Made by a program: the position numbers and the translations under genes. From an uncultured Mycoplasmatota bacterium (lineage in GTDB: Bacteria > Bacillota_I > Bacilli_A > RF39 > UBA660): a stretch of DNA of 64,000 nucleotides. The stretch covers positions 1 to 64,000 of the forward strand of contig UQXO01000001.1 in NCBI GenBank assembly GCA_900545005.1, read 5' to 3'. Within the stretch, counting starts at the first letter, position 1; the number at the start of each line of letters is the position of its first letter. Below the pieces are notes generated by a model that saw nothing but the letters and a program-made list of their open reading frames with translations, did no database searches and was not told the origin of the DNA. This document shows, piece by piece, positions 1 to 8,629 of the stretch.

Positions 1-423
<423 letters not shown>

Positions 424-514
424 AATCAAGTTTATCCTAAGCTACTCAAATTGACTTTTTTACTTAGTTTTCAAAGATCATTTATTTCTGCGCTCTTTTC
501 GTTTGCGCATTAGT

Positions 515-543
515 AATATATCAAATCTTCAACATAATGTCAA
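515..543 (-). promoter_or_regulatory. rRNA operon promoter
   Basis: On the minus strand a perfect TTGACA (543-538) is separated by 17 bases from TATATT (520-515). Transcription would start near 508, about 85 bases before the mature 16S 5' end, which fits a normal rrn leader. A short inverted repeat TGCGC/GCGCA (489-493, 505-509) lies at the start of that leader. Confidence 0.85.
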
Positions 544-1055
544 CAACTTTTTTAACTTTTTTAATTTATTTTTTTTAGCTAATCAAGTTTGTTTCTTTAA
601 TTGAAAACCCTCTATATCGAACTACTAAGTCTTTTCTTTCGCAGTTCTTTTTCAGTATATACCATTGCCAAATAAAAAGCAAGCATAAATTTCATTTTTT
701 TGCGATTTTCGGCGTTTTTTTGCATTTTGGTCTTAAAAGTAGGTGCGTTCTTATATTATATATTATTAAAGTGGCATAAATAAGGCATACTCTTGGATAA
801 AATTAGTAATTAAATTTAGCCAAAACAATAAAAGATAGTACGCAAACGCTATTATATATAGATAAACTTTGGATGTTTAATCCATTATATATAGATAAAT
901 TTCAGATGTTTAATCCATTAAAACTACAAATTTTAAAAAATAAATCCTTAAATCATCTCAAATAACAATCTAAAAACTTTCTTTTACCAACAGATTTTTC
1001 TTTTTTTAAATCGTAATAATTTAGGAAAAAGAAAAAAAGAAGTCAATAAGAACGG
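544..1055. other. AT-rich intergenic stretch upstream of the rRNA operon
   Basis: About 510 bases without a convincing reading frame. It contains A/T homopolymer runs and one tandem duplication, listed separately. No tRNA, 5S or known structured RNA was recognised. The high-coordinate end carries the likely terminator of the DUF402 gene. Confidence 0.6.
851..916. repeat. Two-copy 33-bp tandem repeat
   Basis: Two adjacent 33-base units, 851-883 and 884-916, begin with ATTATATATAGATAAA and end with GATGTTTAATCC. They differ at only three positions in the middle. They lie between the rRNA promoter and the next gene. No function is apparent. Confidence 0.85.
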
Positions 1056-1085
1056 TTAATAATCGCAATTATTTTTTACTTCTTC
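1030..1085 (-). terminator. Probable terminator of the DUF402 gene
   Basis: On the minus strand AAGAAGT at the end of the coding region pairs with ACTTCTT (1038-1044), followed by a run of T. The loop is long (over 30 bases), so the assignment is moderate. Confidence 0.45.
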
Positions 1086-1604
1086 ATAAATTTGATGATA
1101 ATACAATACTTCGCCTTTAGCAAAAGGACCAAGCATATTCTTTTTTAGCTCTATTAAATAAGATAATTCTTTTCTGATAATATTATCGATAGCAGTAGGA
1201 TAATGCATAAGATGGCGATGATAGTTGTACTCATTATTATCTAAGATGCGATACCCTCCATCTGGAAATACCCGTAAATCTAAATCATAATCAATATATT
1301 TGATAATATTACCATCAATAAGATACGGACTAGCCATATTACAATAGTAAAACAGACCATACGGTTTTAGCTGACCAATAACATTAAACCAATGCTTTTT
1401 ATAAAAGAAAAGAATAGCTGGTTCATTAGTCCGATGACTATGACCATCATTTTCGGTGACAATTGTTTTATTATTGCCGCAGACCAGCATCTCATCATTT
1501 TCAAAAAGAACAGTTGCTTCATCCCAAGTTCGGTGAAGAGAGCCATCATGTTTGTAACAGTGAATGGAAAACTGTTGACCTTTTCTTAATTTTTTTTCAT
1601 TCAT
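1056..1604 (-). CDS. DUF402 family protein (probable nucleoside di-/triphosphatase, NtdP-like)
   Basis: A 182-residue soluble protein with the DUF402 pattern: the WFNVIGQLKPYG, FYYCNMASP, YIDYDLDLRV and FPDGG blocks in the middle and a basic region at the N-terminus. Characterised family members include the S. aureus nucleoside tri- and diphosphatase NtdP; that activity is inferred here, not shown. The conserved Asp and Tyr residues of the DLDL segment are present. I start at the ATG preceded by GGAAAGAG. A longer frame begins at TTG at 1637, but there the upstream codons contain a TATAAT (1626-1631) that looks like the -10 box, so the longer start is unlikely. Confidence 0.85.
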   Translation of the reverse strand: MNEKKLRKGQQFSIHCYKHDGSLHRTWDEATVLFENDEMLVCGNNKTIVTENDGHSHRTNEPAILFFYKKHWFNVIGQLKPYGLFYYCNMASPYLIDGNIIKYIDYDLDLRVFPDGGYRILDNNEYNYHRHLMHYPTAIDNIIRKELSYLIELKKNMLGPFAKGEVLYYHQIYEEVKNNCDY

Positions 1605-2107
1605 AATTTTTTCTCTTTCCAGACCATTATAACGCAAAAGCTTTAATTGGAGAAAATAAATTTTAGGAATGGTTAATAATTTGACATTTTCTAATCATAT
1701 TATTGACTTATTTTTAGGAAAAATGTTTTTTACGTTAATTTTTTGATTTAGAAAATAGTTTTTGATTTAATTTTTAGTTTAAGAAATGATTACCAATGCT
1801 ATAGAATGGATAAATAAATTATATATGATTATATAATTATCAGAAGGAAAATATAATCTTACTATGAAAAAATAGTCATAATACTATGGCTATTTAATTT
1901 ACTGAATAGTTAAATTTTAGATGTTTTTCATCTTTTTATTAATTATCTTTTTATTAATTATCTTTTTTATTTCTAATTTTTTATTTATTACTTTTTATTT
2001 ACTTATCTCTTATTGATTTTCTTTTATCTTTATTTACTTATCTTATTTTATTTAATCTGTTACAAAAATATTTTTGAATTTTTTATAATTTAGGATTTAA
2101 CTAAATT
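1605..2107. other. Intergenic stretch with short direct repeats
   Basis: About 500 bases. The low-coordinate end holds the DUF402 promoter (TATAAT on the minus strand at 1631-1626, weak -35). Around 1935-1960 the 14-base unit TTTTTATTAATTAT is repeated in tandem, followed by more T-rich imperfect copies. No gene or RNA was recognised. Confidence 0.55.
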
Positions 2108-3778
2108 CTATTCACCAGAAACTTTATTTTCATCACTAGAGCTAGTATTCTCATTATTATTATTTTCTTGATTATTATCTTTATTTTCTAGATTGTTATT
2201 TTCCTGATTACTTACAGTATCTTCATATCGAGGATTAGTTTCATCATATTCAGAAAGTCCTAAAAGACTTCTAGCTTTAGCTAACTGATTATCGGTAACA
2301 CCGATGATATTTTCTTCTTCATCGTATTTAACATCTAATTCGACACCATACTGGGGACTGATACCATAGGTATCGATACATTCATTATTAGGAGTTACCC
2401 AACGAGAAGTTGTATATTTAACAAGAGAACCATCAGACAAATGCTTAGTTTGTTGAACTTTACCTTTTCCATAGCTAGTAGTACCAACAGAAGTAGCTCC
2501 ATAAGAGTCAATAAGAGCAGAAGCCAAGATTTCACTAGCGGAAGCGGTAGCACCATTCATTAAGATAACGATTGGATATTCTCTTTTGGTACTAGTAGTA
2601 TCATAATAGAATTTAGTATTTTGACCATCCCTACCTTCGAGACCATAGATAGTCTTGCCTTTTTCTAGAAAGAGATTAGCAACATCAACAGCGGCACTTA
2701 AAAGGCCACCACCATTATTACGTAAGTCAAGAATTAAAGATTCAATTCCCGTACTCTCCATTTCTTCTAAAGCACTTTTAACTTGACTACCTAGAGTATT
2801 GCTAAAAGTGGTAATTGCTAAGTATCCAACTTTCTTTTCTTCATTACTTAGGACTTTATAATCAACAGCGGGAGTGGAAAGAGTTTCGATATTAACATCA
2901 ACATTAAAGGTTTCTTCACCTCTTTTGATTGTCAGATTAACTTTTTTACTTGGGCTTTCTTTGATTAGTTTAGCAATTTCATTACTAGAAAGACTAGAGA
3001 TATCTTGAGAGTTAATAGCTGTTATAATATCATTTTCTAATAGGCCAGCCTTTTTAGCAGGAGAATCTAAATAGACATTAACAATTAATCCTGGAGTAGC
3101 ATTACTTATACTAATACCTATTCCCTCGTATGTCCCGTTAAGAGAGTCGTTTAAGGAAGAGGCGGCATCTTTATCAAGATAAGAAGTATAATCATCATAA
3201 GCATTTTTCATAAGACCATCAATGGCTCCATCGATAGCACTTTTTTTATCGACACTAGCATAGTAATCTTTATTTAAAGTTGCATAAACATCTAAAAATT
3301 CTTTTAAATTCTCATCTTTTAGAAGAGTTGTGTAACTAGTGCCGTTCTTCGTACTATATTTATGATTTATGACAGCACCGCCAGCAAAGGCACAAATGAC
3401 ACCGGTAATTGTGATGATAACCAACATTTCTTTAAGACTAAAGCTTGGAGTATCTTTATATTTAGAAGCATAGTTTACTTTATTATCTTTACTATCCTCT
3501 AAAAGATTATCAATATTTTCTGGAAAATCACTTTTTAAGAATGATGGTTTAATTACCCTAGTAACTTTTTCTTCTTTAGAATTATCTAACTCTTTATTAC
3601 CTTTGTTTAAATTACTTGAAGAATTACTAATTTCCTCTTTAGAAACATCTTTTACTTCTTTAGGGGAAATATCATCTTTAGAAACTTGCATTGCTGATGC
3701 ATATTTTTCTTCTTTCTTTAGATTATTATTGTCTTCGAGACTTTTTATATCCTTTATATCTTTATTTTCATTATTCAT
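2108..3778 (-). CDS. ctpA: Carboxyl-terminal processing protease (S41 family, CtpA/CtpB-like)
   Basis: A 556-residue S41 serine protease. Residues 1-115 are a charged, Ser/Lys/Glu-rich cytosolic tail, unusually long for the family. One membrane helix is at about 117-137, then the extracytoplasmic part: a PDZ domain at about 215-300 and the tail-protease domain at about 315-485. The Ser/Lys/Gln triad is visible as S413 (GATASASE), K438 and Q442 (GKGKVQQ), with the 25- and 4-residue spacing known from CtpB. Residues after 510 are an Asn/Glu-rich low-complexity tail. Such proteases trim or activate exported proteins at the cell surface. The gene is alone, with a terminator upstream. Substrate unknown. 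Confidence 0.93.
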   Translation of the reverse strand: MNNENKDIKDIKSLEDNNNLKKEEKYASAMQVSKDDISPKEVKDVSKEEISNSSSNLNKGNKELDNSKEEKVTRVIKPSFLKSDFPENIDNLLEDSKDNKVNYASKYKDTPSFSLKEMLVIITITGVICAFAGGAVINHKYSTKNGTSYTTLLKDENLKEFLDVYATLNKDYYASVDKKSAIDGAIDGLMKNAYDDYTSYLDKDAASSLNDSLNGTYEGIGISISNATPGLIVNVYLDSPAKKAGLLENDIITAINSQDISSLSSNEIAKLIKESPSKKVNLTIKRGEETFNVDVNIETLSTPAVDYKVLSNEEKKVGYLAITTFSNTLGSQVKSALEEMESTGIESLILDLRNNGGGLLSAAVDVANLFLEKGKTIYGLEGRDGQNTKFYYDTTSTKREYPIVILMNGATASASEILASALIDSYGATSVGTTSYGKGKVQQTKHLSDGSLVKYTTSRWVTPNNECIDTYGISPQYGVELDVKYDEEENIIGVTDNQLAKARSLLGLSEYDETNPRYEDTVSNQENNNLENKDNNQENNNNENTSSSDENKVSGE

Positions 3779-3819
3779 ATTATCACTCTATTTAATCTTA
3801 GCACACTTTAAATCTTAAG

Positions 3820-3851
3820 AAAAGAAAAATAACTAACAAATGTCAGTTATT
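3820..3851 (-). terminator. Rho-independent terminator
   Basis: On the minus strand AATAACT and AGTTATT (3845-3851 and 3828-3834) form a 7-bp stem with a 10-base loop, followed by TTTTCTTTTCTT. It lies downstream of the 167-residue membrane-anchored protein. Confidence 0.7.
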
Positions 3852-3894
3852 AATGTTACCATTTTTGGTTAATGGTTTTTTAGCAAACTATTTA

Positions 3895-4398
3895 CTAATC
3901 AGTTATTTTCCATTCACTTTTAATTTTTTCAACCGTTTCATAAGCATTGGTAATCTTATTATCTTTAACTTTTAATAAAGTTACCGCTCCGAAACGTAAA
4001 TCAGCTAAATTACTTGCGGTTGGATTAGTTTTATCATCAGTTGCTATGTATTTACTGTTTAATGGATTACTTAAATCAACGGTATAAGTTGTAATGGCAT
4101 TCTTAGTATTACTATAGCTTGATAAAAGGCGGGCATATGTACTCGCATCTTCTTTAGTTGTATCATACAAAAGAACATAATAAGTACCCGTACCTTTTTT
4201 TAGCATAGTACCAACAATGGCCACTGTTGGATCGATTAGATTACTTACGTTACCGGAATCATTACTACTCGTAGTATTATCATCTTTTTTAACTACCTTT
4301 GAAGTTAATAAGTATATAGCCCCAACGATTACTAAAACGATTAGGAAAATAACAATGAATTGCTTAACAGTTTTTGTTTCTTCGTTTTCTAACTTCAT
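3895..4398 (-). CDS. Membrane-anchored protein with thioredoxin-like fold, no CXXC
   Basis: A 167-residue protein with a short cytosolic N-terminus, one membrane helix at about 13-33 and a Ser/Asn/Asp-rich linker. The outer domain has a thioredoxin-like order of elements: YYVLLYDTT strand, a helix, the strand around TYTVDLSNP, then FGAVTLLKVKDNKI near the C-terminus. There is no Cys-X-X-Cys and no proline before the last strands, so redox activity is unlikely. The fold is my inference from the pattern. I start at the ATG with AGGTGG five bases upstream; an in-frame GTG three codons earlier would sit on the ribosome site. Function unknown. Confidence 0.7.
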   Translation of the reverse strand: MKLENEETKTVKQFIVIFLIVLVIVGAIYLLTSKVVKKDDNTTSSNDSGNVSNLIDPTVAIVGTMLKKGTGTYYVLLYDTTKEDASTYARLLSSYSNTKNAITTYTVDLSNPLNSKYIATDDKTNPTASNLADLRFGAVTLLKVKDNKITNAYETVEKIKSEWKITD

Positions 4399-4529
4399 AT
4401 TCACCACCTGACTTCATTATATCATAAGATAAGGCTTTTCTAGCATTATTTGTTACTTCCTGGGGCTTTTTTGGAATTTTTTAAGAAATTTAATATCTTT
4501 TTGAAAAAAAGTTTAAAAAAGCAGTCTCA

Positions 4530-4576
4530 TTAAAAAAATCAATCTACAAATAATTTAGTTATCAGAGATTGATTTT
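4530..4576 (-). terminator. Rho-independent terminator
   Basis: On the minus strand AAATCAATCT (4575-4566) pairs with AGATTGATTT (4545-4536) and is followed by seven T. It ends the transcript of the LolA-like lipoprotein gene just upstream. Confidence 0.85.
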
Positions 4577-4593
4577 GTAATTTCTGCATATAT

Positions 4594-5586
4594 TTATTTA
4601 CTAGTGACAATAGTATTAGAGATAGAGTTAGCAACACTTAAGAGTTCTTCACTAGATAGGGAACTCCCTGCTAAATAGTAATCTATATTATTACTAGTCC
4701 AATAGATAGCATTACCACTTAAAGCTCCTATATTACCATTCATCATTAGAGGTTCGCCATAAATGGGTATTACTTCTAATTCATTATTCGCACGACTAGC
4801 TTCTTCGACTAAGACAAAGTCTTTCGCACCGCCAAAGGTCAAGATAGCTCGGTTACCATTATCCGTATTAATAGTCTCTTTGGCCGTTAAATAAGTATCT
4901 TTAGGAATATAAAGTGGATAAAGAATATCATTAAAGCTTGAAGACTCTTCGGTTTCTTTACAACAGTTACTATCAACTACCTTGGATAAATCAAAATAAT
5001 TATCTTCAAGATTAGCTTTATAATCAATTGAGTTTATATTAAAAGTTATTTTTACGGTATCACTAGTATCATAGACTTCAACTTTCTTGAGATTAATCTC
5101 CTTATCGAAGTACAATTTCTGATAGCTTAATTTACTGTTATTAGGATAGTTAACATTACTTGTTAAGACATAATAGTCATTTTCTTCGGTGAATTTTTTA
5201 TCTTCAGAATTAGCTAAATCAGTAAGAAGCGAAGCAAGGATATAGGTTTGGCTAGAATTATCAGGCCAACTACTTTGAAATTTAAAACTCTTATTAAGAC
5301 TTGGGGTAATTAAGTAAACACCGTCTTTATTCTTTAGGATTACTTGTTCATGACCACTAGTCTGGTTAGTAAGAACTACTTTGTAAAAATCACCTTTTTT
5401 ATAAGAAACCGTTATATCGTAGTTAAATTTATCTTCATCGTTAAAAATATCTAGAGTACCAGCTATGACATATGATTTACTACTATTAACATTATCTTTA
5501 AATTCTTTCAGTATTTTCTTATCCATTTTCGAAGAACACCCGGTTATAAGAAAGATAGTTAATATAAGATATATGAATTTTTTCAT
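4594..5586 (-). CDS. Lipoprotein with LolA/YdcC-like domain
   Basis: A 330-residue lipoprotein. A signal peptide of about 16 residues ends in the lipobox LITGC, so Cys17 would be lipidated and the protein anchored to the outer face of the membrane. Residues 20-200 show the alternating strands of the LolA/LolB-like family (YKKGDFYKVVL, KDGVYLITPSLNKSFKFQ, NYYVLTS-type turns), like B. subtilis YdcC and clostridial GerS. The C-terminal 100 residues (YTAKETI, FGGAKDFVLVEE, IYWTSNNIDYYLAG) resemble the DUF4367-type module. In spore formers relatives act in spore envelope maturation; here that role cannot be assumed. AAGGAG lies 7 bases before the ATG. Confidence 0.75.
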   Translation of the reverse strand: MKKFIYLILTIFLITGCSSKMDKKILKEFKDNVNSSKSYVIAGTLDIFNDEDKFNYDITVSYKKGDFYKVVLTNQTSGHEQVILKNKDGVYLITPSLNKSFKFQSSWPDNSSQTYILASLLTDLANSEDKKFTEENDYYVLTSNVNYPNNSKLSYQKLYFDKEINLKKVEVYDTSDTVKITFNINSIDYKANLEDNYFDLSKVVDSNCCKETEESSSFNDILYPLYIPKDTYLTAKETINTDNGNRAILTFGGAKDFVLVEEASRANNELEVIPIYGEPLMMNGNIGALSGNAIYWTSNNIDYYLAGSSLSSEELLSVANSISNTIVTSK

Positions 5587-5672
5587 TATCTGACTCCTTT
5601 TCTAATAAATTATATTTATATTGATGAATAATATTCTAAATATTGATAATACTAAAGGTATGAAAGGAATAA

Positions 5673-5891
5673 ATGATGAAAACATTACAAAAGATTTGCC
5701 TAGTATTCACGATTATTGGGGCAGTTAACTGGGGCTTAATTGGGTTATTTGATTTTAATCTTGTAACAGCTTTATTTAAAAGCATTCCAGTTTTAGAGAA
5801 GATAATTTATATTATTGTTGGTGTTTGCGGTTTAATTAATATCGGTATTTTATTTGCTGATGTTGATTATATGGGTGAACCTAAAGACTAA
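5673..5891 (+). CDS. DUF378 family small membrane protein
   Basis: A 72-residue protein with two hydrophobic helices (about 8-28 and 42-62). The conserved pattern of DUF378 is clear: KICLVFTIIGAVNWGLIGLFDFN in the first half (read in two parts) and a Gly-rich second helix. Function of the family is unknown. Two consecutive ATG codons follow GAAAGGAA; spacing allows either. It is one of few plus-strand genes here and is followed at once by a strong bidirectional terminator. Confidence 0.88.
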   Translation: MMKTLQKICLVFTIIGAVNWGLIGLFDFNLVTALFKSIPVLEKIIYIIVGVCGLINIGILFADVDYMGEPKD

Positions 5892-5892
5892 A

Positions 5893-5944
5893 AAAAGTCC
5901 AAAGGACTTTAAGAATAAATAATTCTTTTAGTTTGGACTTTTTT
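5893..5944. terminator. Bidirectional terminator
   Basis: AAAAAAGTCCAAA (5893-5905) pairs with TTTGGACTTTTTT (5932-5944); the loop holds a second small hairpin (AAGAAT/ATTCTT). A-run before and T-run after make it work in both directions, between DUF378 (plus) and cdaR (minus). Confidence 0.88.
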
Positions 5945-7334
5945 ATTTGGATTGGGTTAACGATATCTCGACTTCGCTTTCAACAATAAATTTAGCCATT
6001 GCGGTATTGATGGAGTTACCAGTAATATAAACAGGAACTTTATGAGTGCCAGCGGCATAGCCGGTTAAATCAATATAAGCAGAGATATTAGAAGCATCAA
6101 TCGAGTTGATTACGCTTTCCACACCGATAACTTGAACGTTAACAGAGGCACTGCCAATCGCGTTAGCTGTTAGACCACTTGGCGTATTACGAACATTTAT
6201 CTGGACATTATTAATAGTTTTTTGTTTAGCTTCTCCAAAGTTAACAACGATACTAGCACTAGTAGTTGGCATATAACGTACACCAGTTGGTTTGGAAATA
6301 GTAACATTATAAGTCTTGGAACCATTATTGCCTTGATCGGTTAAATCGATAGTAACAGGAACACAGTCAATTGACTCTAAGGCTTGTTGTTCACCATAAA
6401 TAGTCACGTTATAGTCACTCTTACCATTTATTGTGATGGAACTGATAGCTTTACCAGCCACTAAATCACCAGTAGTTAATAATTGAATAGGAACACTCTT
6501 GCTATAAGAAGTGAATGTTACCGTAGCACTGATACTTGAAGGAACAATTTCTACATTTTTTAAGATATTGCCGGTCTCATCATAAGCAACGATAGGAACA
6601 TTTTCTAAAGTATAAGTACCTTTAGCAGTGAATTCTTTATTATTTAAGTCAATTAAGGCTTTAACAGTCGCAATTTTATCTAAAGTATCTTGACTACCTT
6701 TAACTACTACTTCACTCTTATTAAGTTCTATATTAGAAACACTTAGTTCGGGATAAGATTCATTTAGTTTATCTTGATTGATAATATCATAGGTAATTGT
6801 TTTAAGACTAGATACTTTCTTCTTAATGGTTACATAAATGTAATTAGGGTCAAGCTTATAACGGAGAGTATTGATAGTTTGATTATAAGTTAATTTTACA
6901 CGATAAGGTTCATCTCTTGGGGTATAATCGGTTAAATCAAGGACAACTTCATTTTCTCCTAATTGTTTAGCTAAATAGAGGTCACTTTTCCGACCAATTA
7001 AGGTAATATCGGCAGTTTCTGGTAAATCCTCAATAACATAGGCTTCAGTATTGTACTCAACTTTAATCGGTTGATTAGTAATAATTTCGGCTTCGGTTTC
7101 CACAAGATTAATAACCTTTTTATCAATCAAAAGGAAGACTATAATAGCCAGTCCCAAAGAAATATAAAGAAGCATATTGGGACGATTAAGAATTTTTTCT
7201 ATCTTAAAATTATTTTTATTAATTTTTTTATTGATATTATAGATGATTTTACTAATAGGAGTGATAATGTATTTATCTAACAATCCATACAAAAACTTAG
7301 CTAAAGCACCGATTAATTGGAAAATTTTATTCAT
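5943..7334 (-). CDS. cdaR: CdaA regulatory protein CdaR (YbbR-domain protein)
   Basis: A 463-residue protein with an N-terminal membrane helix at about 53-70 and four consecutive YbbR domains outside the membrane, each about 80-90 residues with the typical strand-rich pattern (for example IEYNTEAYVIEDLPETADI-type openings and the NVQVIGVESVINSIDASNI segment in the last copy). In B. subtilis and Listeria CdaR binds the membrane cyclase CdaA and tunes c-di-AMP synthesis. It overlaps the end of cdaA by 8 bases, as expected for a coupled pair. The glucosamine mutase gene glmM that usually follows is not here. Confidence 0.92.
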   Translation of the reverse strand: MNKIFQLIGALAKFLYGLLDKYIITPISKIIYNINKKINKNNFKIEKILNRPNMLLYISLGLAIIVFLLIDKKVINLVETEAEIITNQPIKVEYNTEAYVIEDLPETADITLIGRKSDLYLAKQLGENEVVLDLTDYTPRDEPYRVKLTYNQTINTLRYKLDPNYIYVTIKKKVSSLKTITYDIINQDKLNESYPELSVSNIELNKSEVVVKGSQDTLDKIATVKALIDLNNKEFTAKGTYTLENVPIVAYDETGNILKNVEIVPSSISATVTFTSYSKSVPIQLLTTGDLVAGKAISSITINGKSDYNVTIYGEQQALESIDCVPVTIDLTDQGNNGSKTYNVTISKPTGVRYMPTTSASIVVNFGEAKQKTINNVQINVRNTPSGLTANAIGSASVNVQVIGVESVINSIDASNISAYIDLTGYAAGTHKVPVYITGNSINTAMAKFIVESEVEISLTQSK

Positions 7335-8157
7335 CTAAATCACCACTTTCCTTGGTATCATCATTATTATCGGCATCGTAGAATATTTCCGTCTTTGGTT
7401 TTAATTCGTCAACTAAAGTCATTCTAAATTCATCTAAAGATAAGTTATATTTTAATTCACTATCAACCGCTATTGAAAGTTTACCTGTCTCTTCAGAAAC
7501 AACTAAAGCAATAGCATCAGTCTCTTCAGCAATACCTAAAGCGGCACGATGACGAGTTCCTAAACGTTTAGAAATAGCAGGGTTCATACTAGTCTTGAAA
7601 ACCGCACCAGCACAAGTAATTCTATCGCCTTGGATAATAACGCCGCCATCGTGAAGTGGACTATTAGGGAAGAAAATAGTTCCTAATAATGGACTAGTAA
7701 GATCTGCGTAAACCTTGGTTGCGGGAGTAATATATTCTTGTAGGGACATATCGCGTTCAATAACGATTAAAGCACCGATACGATTCTTTTTCAAATATTC
7801 AACTGCATCCATAATTTCATAAACGACTCTTTCTCTTTCATCAACGGTTAAAATCTTATGACGCCCTAGTAATTGAGTACGACCAATAGACTCTAAGACA
7901 TTACGAATTTCAGGTTGGAAAATCACAATGATAGCTAATGGCCCCCATTCTAAGACATACTCTAAAAGTAAGCCAATGGTATAAAGATTAAGAAGATTAC
8001 TTAAAAGCTTAATAGCTAAAATTAAGATAATTCCCTTAACAATAAGAACCATTTTAACATTATTTTTAATATTCTTTAGTATATAATAAAACATTAACCA
8101 AACTAATGATATGTCGATTATCTTTGTAAATACATTCCATATGGTTTGAAGTGTCAT
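7327..8157 (-). CDS. cdaA: Diadenylate cyclase CdaA
   Basis: A 276-residue c-di-AMP synthase. Three membrane helices occupy about residues 10-90, followed by the DAC (DisA_N) domain. The two catalytic signatures are present: the DGA-type motif as LHDGGVI (D170-G171-G172) and RHR in GTRHRAALG (202-204). It condenses two ATP into c-di-AMP, which controls potassium and osmotic balance and wall stability. Gene length and topology match CdaA, not DisA. It precedes and overlaps cdaR. Confidence 0.96.
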   Translation of the reverse strand: MTLQTIWNVFTKIIDISLVWLMFYYILKNIKNNVKMVLIVKGIILILAIKLLSNLLNLYTIGLLLEYVLEWGPLAIIVIFQPEIRNVLESIGRTQLLGRHKILTVDERERVVYEIMDAVEYLKKNRIGALIVIERDMSLQEYITPATKVYADLTSPLLGTIFFPNSPLHDGGVIIQGDRITCAGAVFKTSMNPAISKRLGTRHRAALGIAEETDAIALVVSEETGKLSIAVDSELKYNLSLDEFRMTLVDELKPKTEIFYDADNNDDTKESGDLDE

Positions 8158-8287
8158 AACAACATCTCTCTTTCTTATTCTAGTTTATTATAGCAAATTC
8201 TTTTTTAGATTTCTAGTCCCTCTCTTGGAGACTAGCTCTTAAGAAATATTTAAATATGGTTAGTAAATTTGTATAAATTGCATTTAT

Positions 8288-8320
8288 ATAAAAAGACAAT
8301 TCTCATTTATTTAAGAATTG
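8288..8320 (-). terminator. Rho-independent terminator
   Basis: On the minus strand CAATTCT and AGAATTG (8314-8320 with 8297-8303) flank a 10-base loop and are followed by CTTTTTAT. The complement of its first arm begins five bases after the stop of the 98-residue gene. Confidence 0.8.
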
Positions 8321-8324
8321 CTCA

Positions 8325-8621
8325 TTATTGCTGATTATTAGTATTACTCTGCATTAAAATGGTATTATTATCGTTCGAGGGAATATTCATATCAAGTTGT
8401 TCGACTTTTTCACCAGAAGGGCTTGGGTTTTGATTTAAAGAAGTACCTAGACCAACTCCCCCTTTTTTAGCCACTGCATCCATATCAAGGGTAGGCTCTG
8501 CTTCTTTTTCAATGGGATGTTTTTTATCAATGAAGTAACCAATAATGGCGAAGATACCAATGAGTGCTAAAAGAATAAATAAAATATAATAATCGGCTAA
8601 AGTTTTCAATAAGTTTTCCAT
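8325..8621 (-). CDS. Small single-helix membrane protein, unknown
   Basis: A 98-residue protein with one N-terminal membrane helix (about 11-30) and a hydrophilic, Asn/Gln/Ser-rich C-terminal part that is probably disordered. No family is recognised. It starts 8 bases after the DUF3048 gene with AGGAGA before the ATG, and is the last gene of the rnr-smpB-DUF3048 direction before a terminator, so it is likely co-transcribed with them. Confidence 0.7.
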   Translation of the reverse strand: MENLLKTLADYYILFILLALIGIFAIIGYFIDKKHPIEKEAEPTLDMDAVAKKGGVGLGTSLNQNPSPSGEKVEQLDMNIPSNDNNTILMQSNTNNQQ

Positions 8622-8629
8622 ATAGTCTC

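Noticed and set aside
425..1055. tmRNA, 5S rRNA or RNase P RNA upstream of the rRNA operon
   Set aside because: No conserved core of any of these was recognised on either strand.
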